Assembly (NCBI RefSeq): GCF_900582195.1
Contig: NZ_UTHA01000174.1
Location: 1-64,000 of the forward strand
From: Pseudomonas viridiflava
Lineage (GTDB): Bacteria; Pseudomonadota; Gammaproteobacteria; Pseudomonadales; Pseudomonadaceae
Length of the DNA: 64,000 nucleotides
Direction of reading: 5' to 3'
Each line of letters begins with the position of its first letter. The first letter of the stretch is position 1. Positions 1-8,569 of the stretch are shown here, piece after piece. The translations under genes and the position numbers were made by a program. Under the pieces are notes generated by a model. The model made no database searches. It saw nothing but the letters and a program-made list of their open reading frames with translations, and was not told where the DNA came from.

Positions 1-14
1 GTACACCAATTAAC

Positions 15-371
15 TGTGGGAGCGAGCCTGCTCGCGAAGGCGGCCTGACAGCCGACCTGTTTCTTGCGGATTTACTCAATCCAATTGTGGGAGCGAGCCT
101 GCTCGCGAAGGCGGCCTGCCAGCCGACCAATCTTCTGTCTGATGTACTCAATCCAATTGTGGGAGCGAGCCTGCTCGCGAAGGCGGCCTGATAGCCGACC
201 TGTTTCTTGCGGATTTACTCAATCCAATTGTGGGAGCGAGCTTGCTCGCGAAGGCGGCCTGCCAGCCGACCAATCTTCTGTCTGATGTACTCAATCCAAT
301 TGTGGGAGCGAGCCTGCTCGCGAAAGCGGCCTGCCAATCGACCGACTTCCAGCTGTCTGGCCTCAATCCAA
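15..371. repeat. Tandem array of five REP units
   Basis: Five head-to-tail copies of a unit that begins TGTGGGAGCGAGC(C/T)TGCTCGCGAA start at 15, 86, 158, 229 and 301. Unit lengths alternate 71, 72, 71, 72 because two spacer types alternate (one with CTGTTTCTTGCGG, one with CAATCTTCTGTCTG), so the array is two 143-bp double units plus a fifth, more diverged unit. All units share the CTCAATCCAA tail. Elsewhere in the window the same palindrome occurs as single inverted pairs, so this is a local amplification. It lies just downstream of the 3' end of the leftmost MFS gene. Confidence 0.92.
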
Positions 372-385
372 CAGCGCATTCGGTC

Positions 386-1591
386 TCATTCGGCTCTTGG
401 AAAACCATGTCCCCGAGCCATTGCCGCCACATACAGTGTTAACACCAACAATCCAGCAACAATCCACGGGAATACCCCCACACCAAAGTCGCCCAGCAAC
501 AAACCACCCACCAACCCCCCGCCAGCAATCCCGACATTCCAAAGCGTAACCAACATCGATTGCGCTGTATCGGCAGCCTCTTTCGCAGCTTTCGCCGAGG
601 CGGTTTGCAGCAGCGAGGGCATTGCGCCAAACGCCAGTCCCCACACAGCGGTGGCGACGTACACCACGTTCGGCGAATCGCGCCACAGGCCCAGTGCTAT
701 CGCGGACAGCATGAACAGTCCGGCACTGATCAGCACCAGTTCGCGCAGCCAGCGGTCAATCAGGCTGCCGACGATCCATAGGCTCAGCACCGAGGCGAGG
801 CCGAAGGCCAGCAACACGCGATCGACATTTGCAGCAAGTCCGGATGGCTGCAGGAAAGGCGCGATGTAGGTGTAAAGCAAGTTGTGCGCAACGACGTAGG
901 TGAGGGTGACAAACAGGACAGATCGCACGCCGGGCAGGGTAAATACCTGACGCAGTGGCGGGCGGTTTCCCGCGTGTTCGCCGGCGAAGTCCGGTACTTG
1001 CCAGTGCACCCAGATCACCAGCACCACGGTCAGCCCGGTCATGATGGCGAAGCTCAGGCGCCAGCCGACCAGGGTGCCGAGCAGGGTGCCTGCGGGTATT
1101 CCCAGCGACAGCGCAATCGGTGCGCCGAGCATGGCCACGGTAATCGCGCGGCCTTGCAGGTGTGGGGCGACCATGCGGCTTGCGTAGCCGGCAAGGAGCG
1201 CCCACAGCAACCCGGCGAATACGCCGGCGATAAAGCGTGCGATCAGGGTTATCCAGTACAGCTCTGACAGTGCGGTGATGCTGTTGGCAATGGCAAAGCC
1301 GCCGATAGCCGACAGCAACAACGGTCTGCGCCGCCAGCCTCGGGTGGCGATTGTCAGAGGAATCGCTGCGAGTATCGAGCCGATCGCGTACAGCGTGACC
1401 AATTGCCCGATCAGCGCCTGGGACACATTCAGGCTATTGCTCATCTGCGGTAACAGACCGGCGGGCATGGCTTCGGTCATGACAGTGATGAATCCGGCGG
1501 TGGCCAATGCCAAAAGGGCGCCGAGGGGGAATCGATCATGGCGATCGACCGGGTGTTCAAGTGCGGTACAACCGAGTTGGGCATCGTTCAT
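386..1591 (-). CDS. MFS drug/sugar efflux transporter (DHA1 family)
   Basis: A 401-residue protein with about twelve hydrophobic segments and the loop-2 basic motif of the major facilitator superfamily (TRGWRRRPLL after the second helix). It resembles arabinose-efflux/DHA1 (AraJ-type) proton-driven exporters of the inner membrane; the substrate cannot be read from sequence. The ATG at 1591 is preferred; an in-frame GTG at 1627 would add 12 residues that do not look membrane-related, and neither start has a strong Shine-Dalgarno. It is transcribed divergently from a LysR gene at 1710, the common arrangement for an exporter controlled by its neighbour. The tandem REP array follows its stop codon closely. 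Confidence 0.85.
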   Translation of the reverse strand: MNDAQLGCTALEHPVDRHDRFPLGALLALATAGFITVMTEAMPAGLLPQMSNSLNVSQALIGQLVTLYAIGSILAAIPLTIATRGWRRRPLLLSAIGGFAIANSITALSELYWITLIARFIAGVFAGLLWALLAGYASRMVAPHLQGRAITVAMLGAPIALSLGIPAGTLLGTLVGWRLSFAIMTGLTVVLVIWVHWQVPDFAGEHAGNRPPLRQVFTLPGVRSVLFVTLTYVVAHNLLYTYIAPFLQPSGLAANVDRVLLAFGLASVLSLWIVGSLIDRWLRELVLISAGLFMLSAIALGLWRDSPNVVYVATAVWGLAFGAMPSLLQTASAKAAKEAADTAQSMLVTLWNVGIAGGGLVGGLLLGDFGVGVFPWIVAGLLVLTLYVAAMARGHGFPRAE

Positions 1592-1667
1592 GAGCGGGCA
1601 TCCATGTGCAGAATTGACGAGGAGCACAGGGTAGGGCGCTGCACATCGGCGAAAAACGGGTTAAGGT

Positions 1668-1682
1668 TCCGAACATATCGGA
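1668..1682. promoter_or_regulatory. Candidate LysR operator between MFS and LysR genes
   Basis: The interrupted palindrome TCCGA-ACATA-TCGGA has perfect 5-bp arms. It lies 28 bp before the LysR start and about 77 bp before the MFS start, where LysR-type regulators of divergent pairs usually bind. The palindrome is read directly; regulator binding is inferred. Confidence 0.35.
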
Positions 1683-1709
1683 CACGGATGTCAGCAATGG
1701 GAGGTGGGT

Positions 1710-2609
1710 ATGGATAGCCTGGGCAGTATTTCGGTGTTTGTTCAGGTCGCCGAGACGCGCAGTTTCACTGAAGCCGGACGGCTGCAAGGGGTGTCATCGT
1801 CGGCGGTGGGCAAAAGCATTGCCAGACTGGAAGCGCGACTGGGTGTGCGGCTGTTTCAGCGCACCACCCGCAGCGTCACGCTGACCAGTGAAGGTGCGCT
1901 GTTTCTGCAGCGCTGTCGCAAGATTCTCGCGGAGGTCGAGGCGGCGGAATTCGAGTTGTGTGATGCCGCTGCCAAACCCCGCGGCAAATTGCGTATCAGC
2001 CTGCCGCAGGTGCATGGGTTGGTGATGCCGGTCCTAACCGAGTTCATGGCGTTGTACCCGCAGATCGAGCTGGATCTTGATTTGACCGATCGCATGGTCG
2101 ATGTGGTTGAAGAAGGCTTCGACGCGGTGATTCGCACCGGCAAACCACGGGACTCCCGACTGATGGCGCGAGCGTTGGGCGCGTTTCACATGGTGCTGGT
2201 GGCCAGCCCGGCGTATCTGGAGCAGCGCGGTGAGCCGCAAACTCCCGCTGATCTGGCAGCGCATGCGTGCCTTCGACATACGTTTCATGCCACCGGCAAA
2301 CTGGAACACTGGCCATTGATCCGCGCGGAAGGGGCCGCCGAGCCTGCTTTGCCAGCCCGGCTGGTCAGCACGTCCATAGAGGCGGTGAGCCATGCGGTGC
2401 TTGCCGGCATGGGCATTGCCTGTCTGCCGGATTTCATGACCCGGGAGGCCGAGGCGCAAGGCCGTTTGCGCCGCGTGCTTGATACGCATCTGGAACACAC
2501 GGGGCAGTTCTGGGTCCTATGGCCATCGAGTCGCCACGCCACGGCAAAATTGCGCGTGTTCATCGATCATCTGGCGTTGCGACTTTTTCCCGCAACTGAC
2601 GGTCGATAG
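1710..2609 (+). CDS. LysR-family transcriptional regulator
   Basis: A 299-residue protein with an N-terminal winged helix-turn-helix (about residues 1-60, SFTEAGRLQGVSSSAVGKS being the HTH core) followed by a LysR substrate-binding domain. It is of the AaeR/DsdC-like subgroup common in proteobacteria. The ATG at 1710 is chosen because GGGAGG stands 5 bp upstream; an in-frame GTG at 1704 lies inside that Shine-Dalgarno. It is divergent from the MFS exporter gene at 386-1591, with a small inverted repeat between them, so it probably controls the exporter and itself. The inducer is unknown. Confidence 0.88.
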   Translation: MDSLGSISVFVQVAETRSFTEAGRLQGVSSSAVGKSIARLEARLGVRLFQRTTRSVTLTSEGALFLQRCRKILAEVEAAEFELCDAAAKPRGKLRISLPQVHGLVMPVLTEFMALYPQIELDLDLTDRMVDVVEEGFDAVIRTGKPRDSRLMARALGAFHMVLVASPAYLEQRGEPQTPADLAAHACLRHTFHATGKLEHWPLIRAEGAAEPALPARLVSTSIEAVSHAVLAGMGIACLPDFMTREAEAQGRLRRVLDTHLEHTGQFWVLWPSSRHATAKLRVFIDHLALRLFPATDGR

Positions 2610-2701
2610 AGTTGTAACTGCTTTAAGACACTAATCCATGCGCCGCCGGCCAGCGATCTGTTGCACAATACGCCCCGGACTGTTTTCTCTCAGGATGTTC
2701 A

Positions 2702-3562
2702 ATGTTGATTTCCACTCCCATGCGTTTTGTCGGGCTGGCGCTGTTGTTGGCCGCTGTTGCCGGCTGTTCGAAAGACAAGCCGATGTATGAGCATGAGAAC
2801 TTCGATGATTCCGGTACGTTTTCGCGCAATTACCCAGTGACTGACTCGGTCAGCTGCGAAGCGGCCCGGCGTGCGTTGCTCAGCCAGGGCTACATCATCA
2901 CCAGCAGCGACCCGAAACTGGTCAGCGGCCACAAGAGTTTCCAGCAAACCGGCGATACCCACATGGAGATCAGCTTCAATGTGGTCTGCGCCGATGACGG
3001 CAGTGCCGGGCACCATGCGACGATGTTCGCCAACGCCTTGCAGGATCGCTACGCGCTGAAGAAAACCAACAACTCGGCCAGTCTCGGCGTGGGTGTGTTG
3101 GGTTCGGTGTCGATGCCGATCGGCTCGTCCGACGATTCGATGGTCAAGGTGGCCAGCGAGACGGTGACGTCGCAGAAGTTTTACGAGCGTTTCTTTACGT
3201 TGGTGGAATTGTTCCTGCCGGCGGATGCGAAGAAGGCTGCGCATATCGAAGAGAAGCCGAAGGCTGACCTCGGTGTGCCTGAGGCGAAGGCGGCTCCGGC
3301 AGCGTTGGCGCCAACGCCTGCACCGAAAGCAACGCCAGCGGCTGAACCTGCGCCTGCAGCGGAGCCGGCTCCCGCACCTGCCGAGGTCGCGCCAGTGACG
3401 TCGGAACCGGTTGCGCCTCCGCCAGAGACGGCGCCGATCACTCCGGCTCCGAGCGCAGAACCGGCGCCAGCATCGACGACCGAAACCATCACGCCACCGG
3501 CCAACCCGGACATTCCACCGCCATCCGAGCCGATTCCGGCGATGCCAGCGTCCGGCCAGTAA
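2702..3562 (+). CDS. DUF2242 family lipoprotein with Ala/Pro-rich tail
   Basis: A 286-residue predicted lipoprotein. The N-terminus has a hydrophobic signal ending in the lipobox LAAVAGC (Cys about residue 22). Residues about 30-180 match the DUF2242 domain, including the FDDSGTFSRNY segment. From about residue 190 to the end the chain is low-complexity Ala/Pro/Glu (repeated AEPAPA and similar), likely a flexible periplasmic linker. AGGA lies 6 bp before the ATG at 2702. No function is established for the family. It sits alone between a LysR gene and a REP pair. Confidence 0.8.
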   Translation: MLISTPMRFVGLALLLAAVAGCSKDKPMYEHENFDDSGTFSRNYPVTDSVSCEAARRALLSQGYIITSSDPKLVSGHKSFQQTGDTHMEISFNVVCADDGSAGHHATMFANALQDRYALKKTNNSASLGVGVLGSVSMPIGSSDDSMVKVASETVTSQKFYERFFTLVELFLPADAKKAAHIEEKPKADLGVPEAKAAPAALAPTPAPKATPAAEPAPAAEPAPAPAEVAPVTSEPVAPPPETAPITPAPSAEPAPASTTETITPPANPDIPPPSEPIPAMPASGQ

Positions 3563-3581
3563 ACAGCCTCACCCCAAATCC

Positions 3582-3671
3582 CTGTGTGAGCGAGCCTGCT
3601 CGCGAAGGCGGGCTTTCAGTCACCTGTGTGCTGAATGGTCTGAGCCTTCGCGAGCAAGCTCGCTCCCACAG
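3582..3671. repeat. REP inverted pair
   Basis: Two REP palindromes in opposite orientation (TGTGAGCGAGCCTGCTCGCGAA ... TTCGCGAGCAAGCTCGCTCCCACA, written here only as a description of the arms) flank a spacer of about 40 bp. This is a REPIN-like element just after the DUF2242 lipoprotein gene. Confidence 0.85.
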
Positions 3672-3856
3672 TAGTTTTAGGGGTGGCTTAAATTTCGTTA
3701 CATTCCCCTGACAAAATTCCTGCAATAAATTCCTGACCACCTGCTACGTTTATTGATGAAGGCCGGGTTTCACTTTTCCTTCACACGAGCACGTTAAGCT
3801 CGAGGCACTGGGCATTTGCTCAGGCCCATTCAAGAGAGCGGCAGGGGGATTACACG

Positions 3857-3943
3857 ATGGATGAATATCAAGAAGAGCTGCTTGAATATCAGGCTTTTGA
3901 ACTGGATCCTTTGGAGCCTGCAGAAGACGCCACTGAACTCTGA
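3857..3943 (+). CDS. Small acidic peptide (28 residues)
   Basis: A short ORF encodes a 28-residue, strongly acidic peptide starting MDEYQEELLEYQAFELD and ending in EDATEL, with no Lys or Arg. A GGGGGA Shine-Dalgarno ends about 7 bp before the ATG, and a gap of about 190 bp after the preceding REP pair leaves room for its own promoter. The ORF ends 3 bp before the stop codon of the convergent AraC gene. I do not recognise a function. The excellent ribosome site and coding-like codon use argue that it is real; being short, it is easily missed by gene callers. Confidence 0.6.
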   Translation: MDEYQEELLEYQAFELDPLEPAEDATEL

Positions 3944-3946
3944 GCG

Positions 3947-4987
3947 TCAGGCCGTCTTGCGGTGACTGCGGCGGAATTCCCCCGGTGTCTGACCGCTCCA
4001 GCGTTTGAAGGCTCGCTGGAACGCTTCGGCTGAGGCAAACCCCAGCAAGTAGGCGATCTCGCCGAATGCCAGTTCGGTATCGCGGATGTAGGTCATCGCC
4101 AGATCCCGACGCGTGTCGTTAAGGATGGCGCGAAACTGCGTGCCTTCCTCGGCCAGTTTGCGCCGCAAGGTCCAGGTTGGCAGCTTCAGGCGTGCCGCCA
4201 CTTCTTCCAGGTCGGGTTCCCGGCCACCATTGAGCAACGGCCCCAACAGCTGAGTGATGCGTTCGCGCAGGCTACGGGTTCGGGTCAACTGCTCCAGTTC
4301 CCGCTCACACAGTTGCAGCAGATGCCGCCAGGTACTCGGGCAATGCTCGGGGTTACGCAGTGCGAGGCTGGTGAGGTTCAGGCGCAGTTGATTGCGCTCG
4401 GCGCCGAACTGGATCGGGCAATCACCCAGTGCACTGTAAGCCTCTCGGTAATCCGGTTCTTCAAACTCAATGTCGATGCGATCAGCGCGCAGCGGTTCGC
4501 GGCTGACGCTGGAGAGCTGATGCAGCCACCCGGCGATGATCGAATCCACGACAAAACGGTTATAGGCGTTATACGGGCTGATCGAATAGAAACGCAGCCA
4601 CGCGCCATGTGCATCTTCGTGGAAACTCGACTGGCCACGATAGTTGGAACCGTATAGCGCCTCGAAACGGATCAGACAACGCGCGGCTTCACGCACGGTT
4701 GGCGCTTGTGCGGCGGTGACGCCGGCCAGCCCGGCCTGGCTGAGGCGACTGAGCTGGCCCATGCGCAAGCCCAGCGCCGAATCACCGGTCAACTGAATCG
4801 CCGCGTGGCCCAGGCGCATATAGCGCGGAATCGACAAGCGTGCCCCGGCCTCAGCCAGTCGCGCGGCGTCCAGGCCATATTGCTCCAGCAGCGGCTGCGG
4901 ATCGACCGCATGGCTGCGCACGGCATCGGCGAGGCTGTGAACGAAGCCCACTGACAGATCCCCAAGGCGCATCGGCAGCGGCTTCAT
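3947..4987 (-). CDS. AraC-family transcriptional regulator
   Basis: A 346-residue regulator. The N-terminal part (about residues 15-200) is the arabinose-binding-like sensor domain found in OruR/ArgR-like and related Pseudomonas AraC proteins; residues about 245-340 hold the two helix-turn-helix units (EEVAARLKLPTWTLRRKL and FGEIAYLLGFASAEAFQRAF), ending FKRWSGQTPGEFRRS as is typical. It starts 2 bp after the stop codon of the nitrilase-fold gene upstream on the same strand, so the two are translated from one transcript. That linkage suggests it senses a compound connected with that protein, but no ligand can be assigned. Confidence 0.88.
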   Translation of the reverse strand: MKPLPMRLGDLSVGFVHSLADAVRSHAVDPQPLLEQYGLDAARLAEAGARLSIPRYMRLGHAAIQLTGDSALGLRMGQLSRLSQAGLAGVTAAQAPTVREAARCLIRFEALYGSNYRGQSSFHEDAHGAWLRFYSISPYNAYNRFVVDSIIAGWLHQLSSVSREPLRADRIDIEFEEPDYREAYSALGDCPIQFGAERNQLRLNLTSLALRNPEHCPSTWRHLLQLCERELEQLTRTRSLRERITQLLGPLLNGGREPDLEEVAARLKLPTWTLRRKLAEEGTQFRAILNDTRRDLAMTYIRDTELAFGEIAYLLGFASAEAFQRAFKRWSGQTPGEFRRSHRKTA

Positions 4988-4989
4988 GC

Positions 4990-6120
4990 TTACAACCAGA
5001 TGTTCAGCAAGCGCGCGCCACGGGCCTCACCATCGGCGAACTGCTGACCGTTGCTGCTGAGGAAACTCTGACCGGAACTGGCCTTGTCCCAGAACTGCCC
5101 GCGCAGGAACACGCTGATGCCGGCAATCGCCCGACTGCTTGGCGGTTGAGCGGTCAGTGTCAGCCGATGCCAAGCCTGTCCTTCGGTGACTTCACCGGGT
5201 TTTAGGCTGACCGATCCCGGCGTACTTGAGCCCTTGTAGCCGCGCCACGGTTGGTTCCACGCATCCTGACCGAGCACCTGTGCCGGCACCGCGACCAAGT
5301 GCGCGTTTTGCTCGTCGAGTTGGCGGTAGTTGTCCGGATACCAACTGTCGCTGCCAATCAGCACGCCAAGGCGTCCGGCCGGAGTATCGACCACGTTGAG
5401 CAAGTGTTTGTCTGCGCCTTCGATCACCTCGCGTTGATCGAACACCGGGTGCATTTGCCGTTGCGGCTGACCGAGCGGCACACCATCACGACCGAACACC
5501 ACGCTGCTGTTGAACAGGGCGCCGCTGCCGGGCTTGAGCTGGCCATCGCGGATGCTCGGTTCCGGTAGCACGATCGAACCAGCCACCAGCGTCACATGAA
5601 ACTCCTTGGCCAGACCACCGAACAGCGCCTGGTAATCCTTGGCCATGGCCTTGGATTTCATGCGCAGGTAGGCGTCATTGAGGCGGTCGCTGCCGTTGGC
5701 ACTGAGCCAGGCGCGGGCGAACAACAACGGATTGCTCGCCGCCAGCCAGTTCATCGCCTCGGCGAGGGTCGGGGCCTGATACAGCTCGTCTTTCTCACCG
5801 CTGAGCAGCAGCCAGGTGCCGACGTTCTCCGGCAACACCACGACGGTTTTGTCGTTCAGCAGGCCTTGATCCTGAGCTTGCTGCAGATAAGCCGCGAGTT
5901 TGCGGTGCAAGCGCTCGGGGCTTTGATAATCAGTGGGAAACAGTTCGGGCTGGATGCCCAGCAGATTGCCGCGGTCGGCGGGGGTGCCTTGATCGACCGC
6001 CACATTAATGCGTAAGTCCGACAGGTAATGCCCCGCCGGCCGGTCCGCCGCCCACATGGCGTAGGTGGTCAGGGCGGCGACAAGGGCCATGGAGAAGAAC
6101 AGATACAAAAGTTTGCGCAT
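4990..6120 (-). CDS. Membrane-anchored nitrilase-superfamily protein lacking catalytic Lys and Cys
   Basis: A 376-residue protein with an N-terminal signal-anchor (about residues 5-24) followed by a carbon-nitrogen hydrolase fold, probably facing the periplasm. The family Glu is kept (VVLPENV, about Glu98). The usual catalytic Lys position (RK-x-H) reads QRQMH, giving Gln222, and the nucleophile motif (IC-x-D) reads LIGSDSW, so Gly256 replaces Cys. The following DSWYPDNYRQL matches the family well, so the alignment is not in doubt there. This implies a non-hydrolytic role or altered chemistry. The ATG at 6120 is chosen; an in-frame TTG at 6129 would add three residues. It forms an operon with the AraC gene downstream. 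Confidence 0.8.
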   Translation of the reverse strand: MRKLLYLFFSMALVAALTTYAMWAADRPAGHYLSDLRINVAVDQGTPADRGNLLGIQPELFPTDYQSPERLHRKLAAYLQQAQDQGLLNDKTVVVLPENVGTWLLLSGEKDELYQAPTLAEAMNWLAASNPLLFARAWLSANGSDRLNDAYLRMKSKAMAKDYQALFGGLAKEFHVTLVAGSIVLPEPSIRDGQLKPGSGALFNSSVVFGRDGVPLGQPQRQMHPVFDQREVIEGADKHLLNVVDTPAGRLGVLIGSDSWYPDNYRQLDEQNAHLVAVPAQVLGQDAWNQPWRGYKGSSTPGSVSLKPGEVTEGQAWHRLTLTAQPPSSRAIAGISVFLRGQFWDKASSGQSFLSSNGQQFADGEARGARLLNIWL

Positions 6121-6329
6121 GAAAACCAACAGCTACCGGGTACAGGGTATGGCGACTAGGGTAGGGCGCATGGGCCTGATTGCCAAGGGGCGCTGCGCAT
6201 TTGGATCAATAAGTTGTCAGTTACGGTCATTGAGTGACAGCGATGCGACTCTTAGTCTGTCGAACATGACTGACGGGGGCCGCAGAGCACCCGCAACTTT
6301 TTCCGTGATCGCTCGTTGTGGAGTTACCG

Positions 6330-8369
6330 ATGACCGCCGCTCATTACCCGCACCTGTTGGCCCCGCTGGACCTGGGATTCACCACGCTGCGCAACCGCAC
6401 CCTGATGGGCTCGATGCACACGGGTCTCGAAGAAAAGCCCGGCGGTTTCGAGCGCATGGCGGCGTACTTCGCTGAGCGCGCACGTGGCGGTGTCGGCCTG
6501 ATGGTCACCGGCGGTATCGGCCCGAACGACGAGGGCGGGGTGTACTCCGGTGCGGCCAAGCTGACCACCGAGGAAGAAGCGCTCAAGCACCGCATCGTCA
6601 CCCGTGCGGTGCACGACGCGGGCGGCAAGATCTGCATGCAGATCCTCCACGCCGGGCGTTATGCCTATAGCCCGAAACAGGTTGCGCCGAGTGCGATTCA
6701 GGCGCCGATCAACCCGTTCAAGCCCAAAGAGCTGGACGAAGAGGGCATCGAGAAGCAGATCCGCGACTTCGTCACCTGTTCGGTGCTGGCACAGACCGCC
6801 GAGTATGACGGCGTCGAGATTATGGGCTCGGAAGGGTATTTCATTAACCAGTTCCTTGCCGCGCACACCAACCACCGCACCGACCGCTGGGGTGGCAGTT
6901 ACGAAAACCGTATGCGCCTGCCGGTGGAAATCGTTCGCCGCGTGCGTGAAGCGGTCGGCCCGAACTTCATCATCATTTTCCGTCTGTCGATGCTCGATCT
7001 GGTCGAGGGCGGCAGCACCTGGGACGAGATCGTCACCCTCGCCAAAGCCATCGAGCAGGCCGGCGCGACCATCATCAACACCGGCATCGGCTGGCACGAA
7101 GCGCGGATTCCGACCATCGCCACCAAAGTGCCGCGCGCGGCATTCAGCAAGGTCACGGCCAAGTTGCGCGGCTCGGTGAAGATCCCGCTGATCACCACCA
7201 ACCGCATCAACACCCCGGAAATCGCCGAGCAGATTCTGGCCGAAGGTGATGCCGACATGGTCTCGATGGCGCGGCCGTTCCTCGCCGATCCGGACTTCGT
7301 CAACAAGGCAGCCGAAGGCCGCGCTGACGAAATCAACACCTGTATCGGTTGCAACCAGGCGTGCCTCGATCACACCTTCGGCGGCAAGCTGACCAGTTGC
7401 CTGGTCAATCCGCGCGCCTGCCACGAAACCGAACTCAACTACCTGCCCGTGCAGCAGATCAAGAAGATTGCTGTGGTCGGCGCCGGCCCTGCCGGGTTGT
7501 CCGCCGCGACTGTGGCTGCCGAACGTGGCCATCAGGTGACCTTGTTCGATTCGGCCAGCGAAATCGGCGGCCAGTTCAACATCGCCAAGCGCGTGCCGGG
7601 CAAGGAAGAGTTTTTCGAAACCCTGCGTTACTTCAAGCGCAAGCTGCAGACCACCCACGTTGAGGTGTGCCTGAATACCCGCGTTGATGTGGCGAAACTG
7701 GTTGAAGGCGGTTACGACGAAATCATTCTCGCCACCGGCATTGCGCCGCGAGTGCCGGCGATTCCGGGCGTCGACAATGCCAAGGTGTTGAGCTATCTGG
7801 ATGTGATCCTCGAGCGCAAACCGGTCGGCAAGCGTGTCGCGGTGATCGGCGCCGGCGGTATCGGTTTTGACGTGTCGGAATTCCTTGTGCACGAAGGCGT
7901 GGCGACCAGTCAGGACCGCGCTGCGTTCTGGAAAGAATGGGGCATCGACACGCAACTCGAAGCCCGTGGTGGCGTGGCGGGTATCAAAGCCGAACCGCAT
8001 GCACCGGCACGCGAGGTGTTCCTGTTGCAGCGCAAGAAAACCAAGGTCGGTGATGGTCTGGGCAAAACCACTGGCTGGATTCACCGTACCGGTCTGAAGA
8101 ACAAGCAGGTGCAGATGCTCAACAGCGTCGAATACCTGAGCATCGATGACCAAGGCCTGCACATCCGCATCGGTGAAACCGGCGAGCCGCAAGTGCTGGC
8201 GGTGGACAACATCGTGATTTGTGCCGGGCAGGATCCGCTGCGTGAACTGCACGACGGACTGGTCGCTGCGGGGCAGAATGTGCACCTGATCGGCGGTGCG
8301 GATGTCGCGGCCGAGCTGGATGCCAAGCGCGCCATAAACCAAGGTTCGCGCCTCGCTGCTGAACTTTAA
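6330..8369 (+). CDS. fadH: NADPH-dependent 2,4-dienoyl-CoA reductase
   Basis: A 679-residue enzyme that reduces 2,4-dienoyl-CoA during beta-oxidation of unsaturated fatty acids. Domains in order: an old-yellow-enzyme TIM barrel binding FMN (about 1-340), the iron-sulfur cysteine cluster CIGCNQAC plus a following C-L-V-N-P-R-A-C stretch (about 338-365), and an FAD/NADPH module with the nucleotide motif VVGAGPAGLSAA (about 380) and a second one, VIGAGGIGFD (about 507). Length matches E. coli FadH (672). The ATG at 6330 follows GTGGAG by 6 bp; the GTG at 6318 lies inside that ribosome site. It appears monocistronic and is followed by a REP pair. Confidence 0.95.
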   Translation: MTAAHYPHLLAPLDLGFTTLRNRTLMGSMHTGLEEKPGGFERMAAYFAERARGGVGLMVTGGIGPNDEGGVYSGAAKLTTEEEALKHRIVTRAVHDAGGKICMQILHAGRYAYSPKQVAPSAIQAPINPFKPKELDEEGIEKQIRDFVTCSVLAQTAEYDGVEIMGSEGYFINQFLAAHTNHRTDRWGGSYENRMRLPVEIVRRVREAVGPNFIIIFRLSMLDLVEGGSTWDEIVTLAKAIEQAGATIINTGIGWHEARIPTIATKVPRAAFSKVTAKLRGSVKIPLITTNRINTPEIAEQILAEGDADMVSMARPFLADPDFVNKAAEGRADEINTCIGCNQACLDHTFGGKLTSCLVNPRACHETELNYLPVQQIKKIAVVGAGPAGLSAATVAAERGHQVTLFDSASEIGGQFNIAKRVPGKEEFFETLRYFKRKLQTTHVEVCLNTRVDVAKLVEGGYDEIILATGIAPRVPAIPGVDNAKVLSYLDVILERKPVGKRVAVIGAGGIGFDVSEFLVHEGVATSQDRAAFWKEWGIDTQLEARGGVAGIKAEPHAPAREVFLLQRKKTKVGDGLGKTTGWIHRTGLKNKQVQMLNSVEYLSIDDQGLHIRIGETGEPQVLAVDNIVICAGQDPLRELHDGLVAAGQNVHLIGGADVAAELDAKRAINQGSRLAAEL

Positions 8370-8384
8370 GCTCCTCCGCTGAAC

Positions 8385-8520
8385 CTGTGGGAGCTAGCTT
8401 GCTCGCGAAGGCATCGTGTCAGTCGACATATATATTGACTGACACTCCGCTTTCGCGAGCAAGCTCGCTCCCACAGGATTTGTGCGCATCGTGAACCTTG
8501 TGAGCCTGCTCGCGATGGCT
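8385..8520. repeat. REP inverted pair plus truncated half-unit
   Basis: An inverted REP pair at 8385-8477 has a spacer containing TCGACATATATATTGACTGACA. A diverged, truncated unit (GTGAGCCTGCTCGCGATGG) follows at about 8500-8518. Both lie between fadH and the PLP enzyme gene. Confidence 0.85.
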
Positions 8521-8569
8521 GCTGATGAGCGACTAGAATGCGGGCTCTGTCCAGATCGAATCGCCGCCC

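Noticed and set aside
15..371. Could the regular array be a CRISPR?
   Set aside because: The repeated part is a REP palindrome found all over the window, the spacers are only two alternating types, and there are no cas genes.
6324..8342. A 672-codon open frame on the minus strand opposite fadH
   Set aside because: It is an antisense shadow of a GC-rich coding gene. Its translation is rich in His, Arg and Gln with no recognisable fold, while the plus-strand frame is a full FadH.
8385..8477. REP palindromes as intrinsic terminators
   Set aside because: The hairpins lack T-runs, occur in both orientations and also between promoters (51149-51216). They are better kept as repeats.
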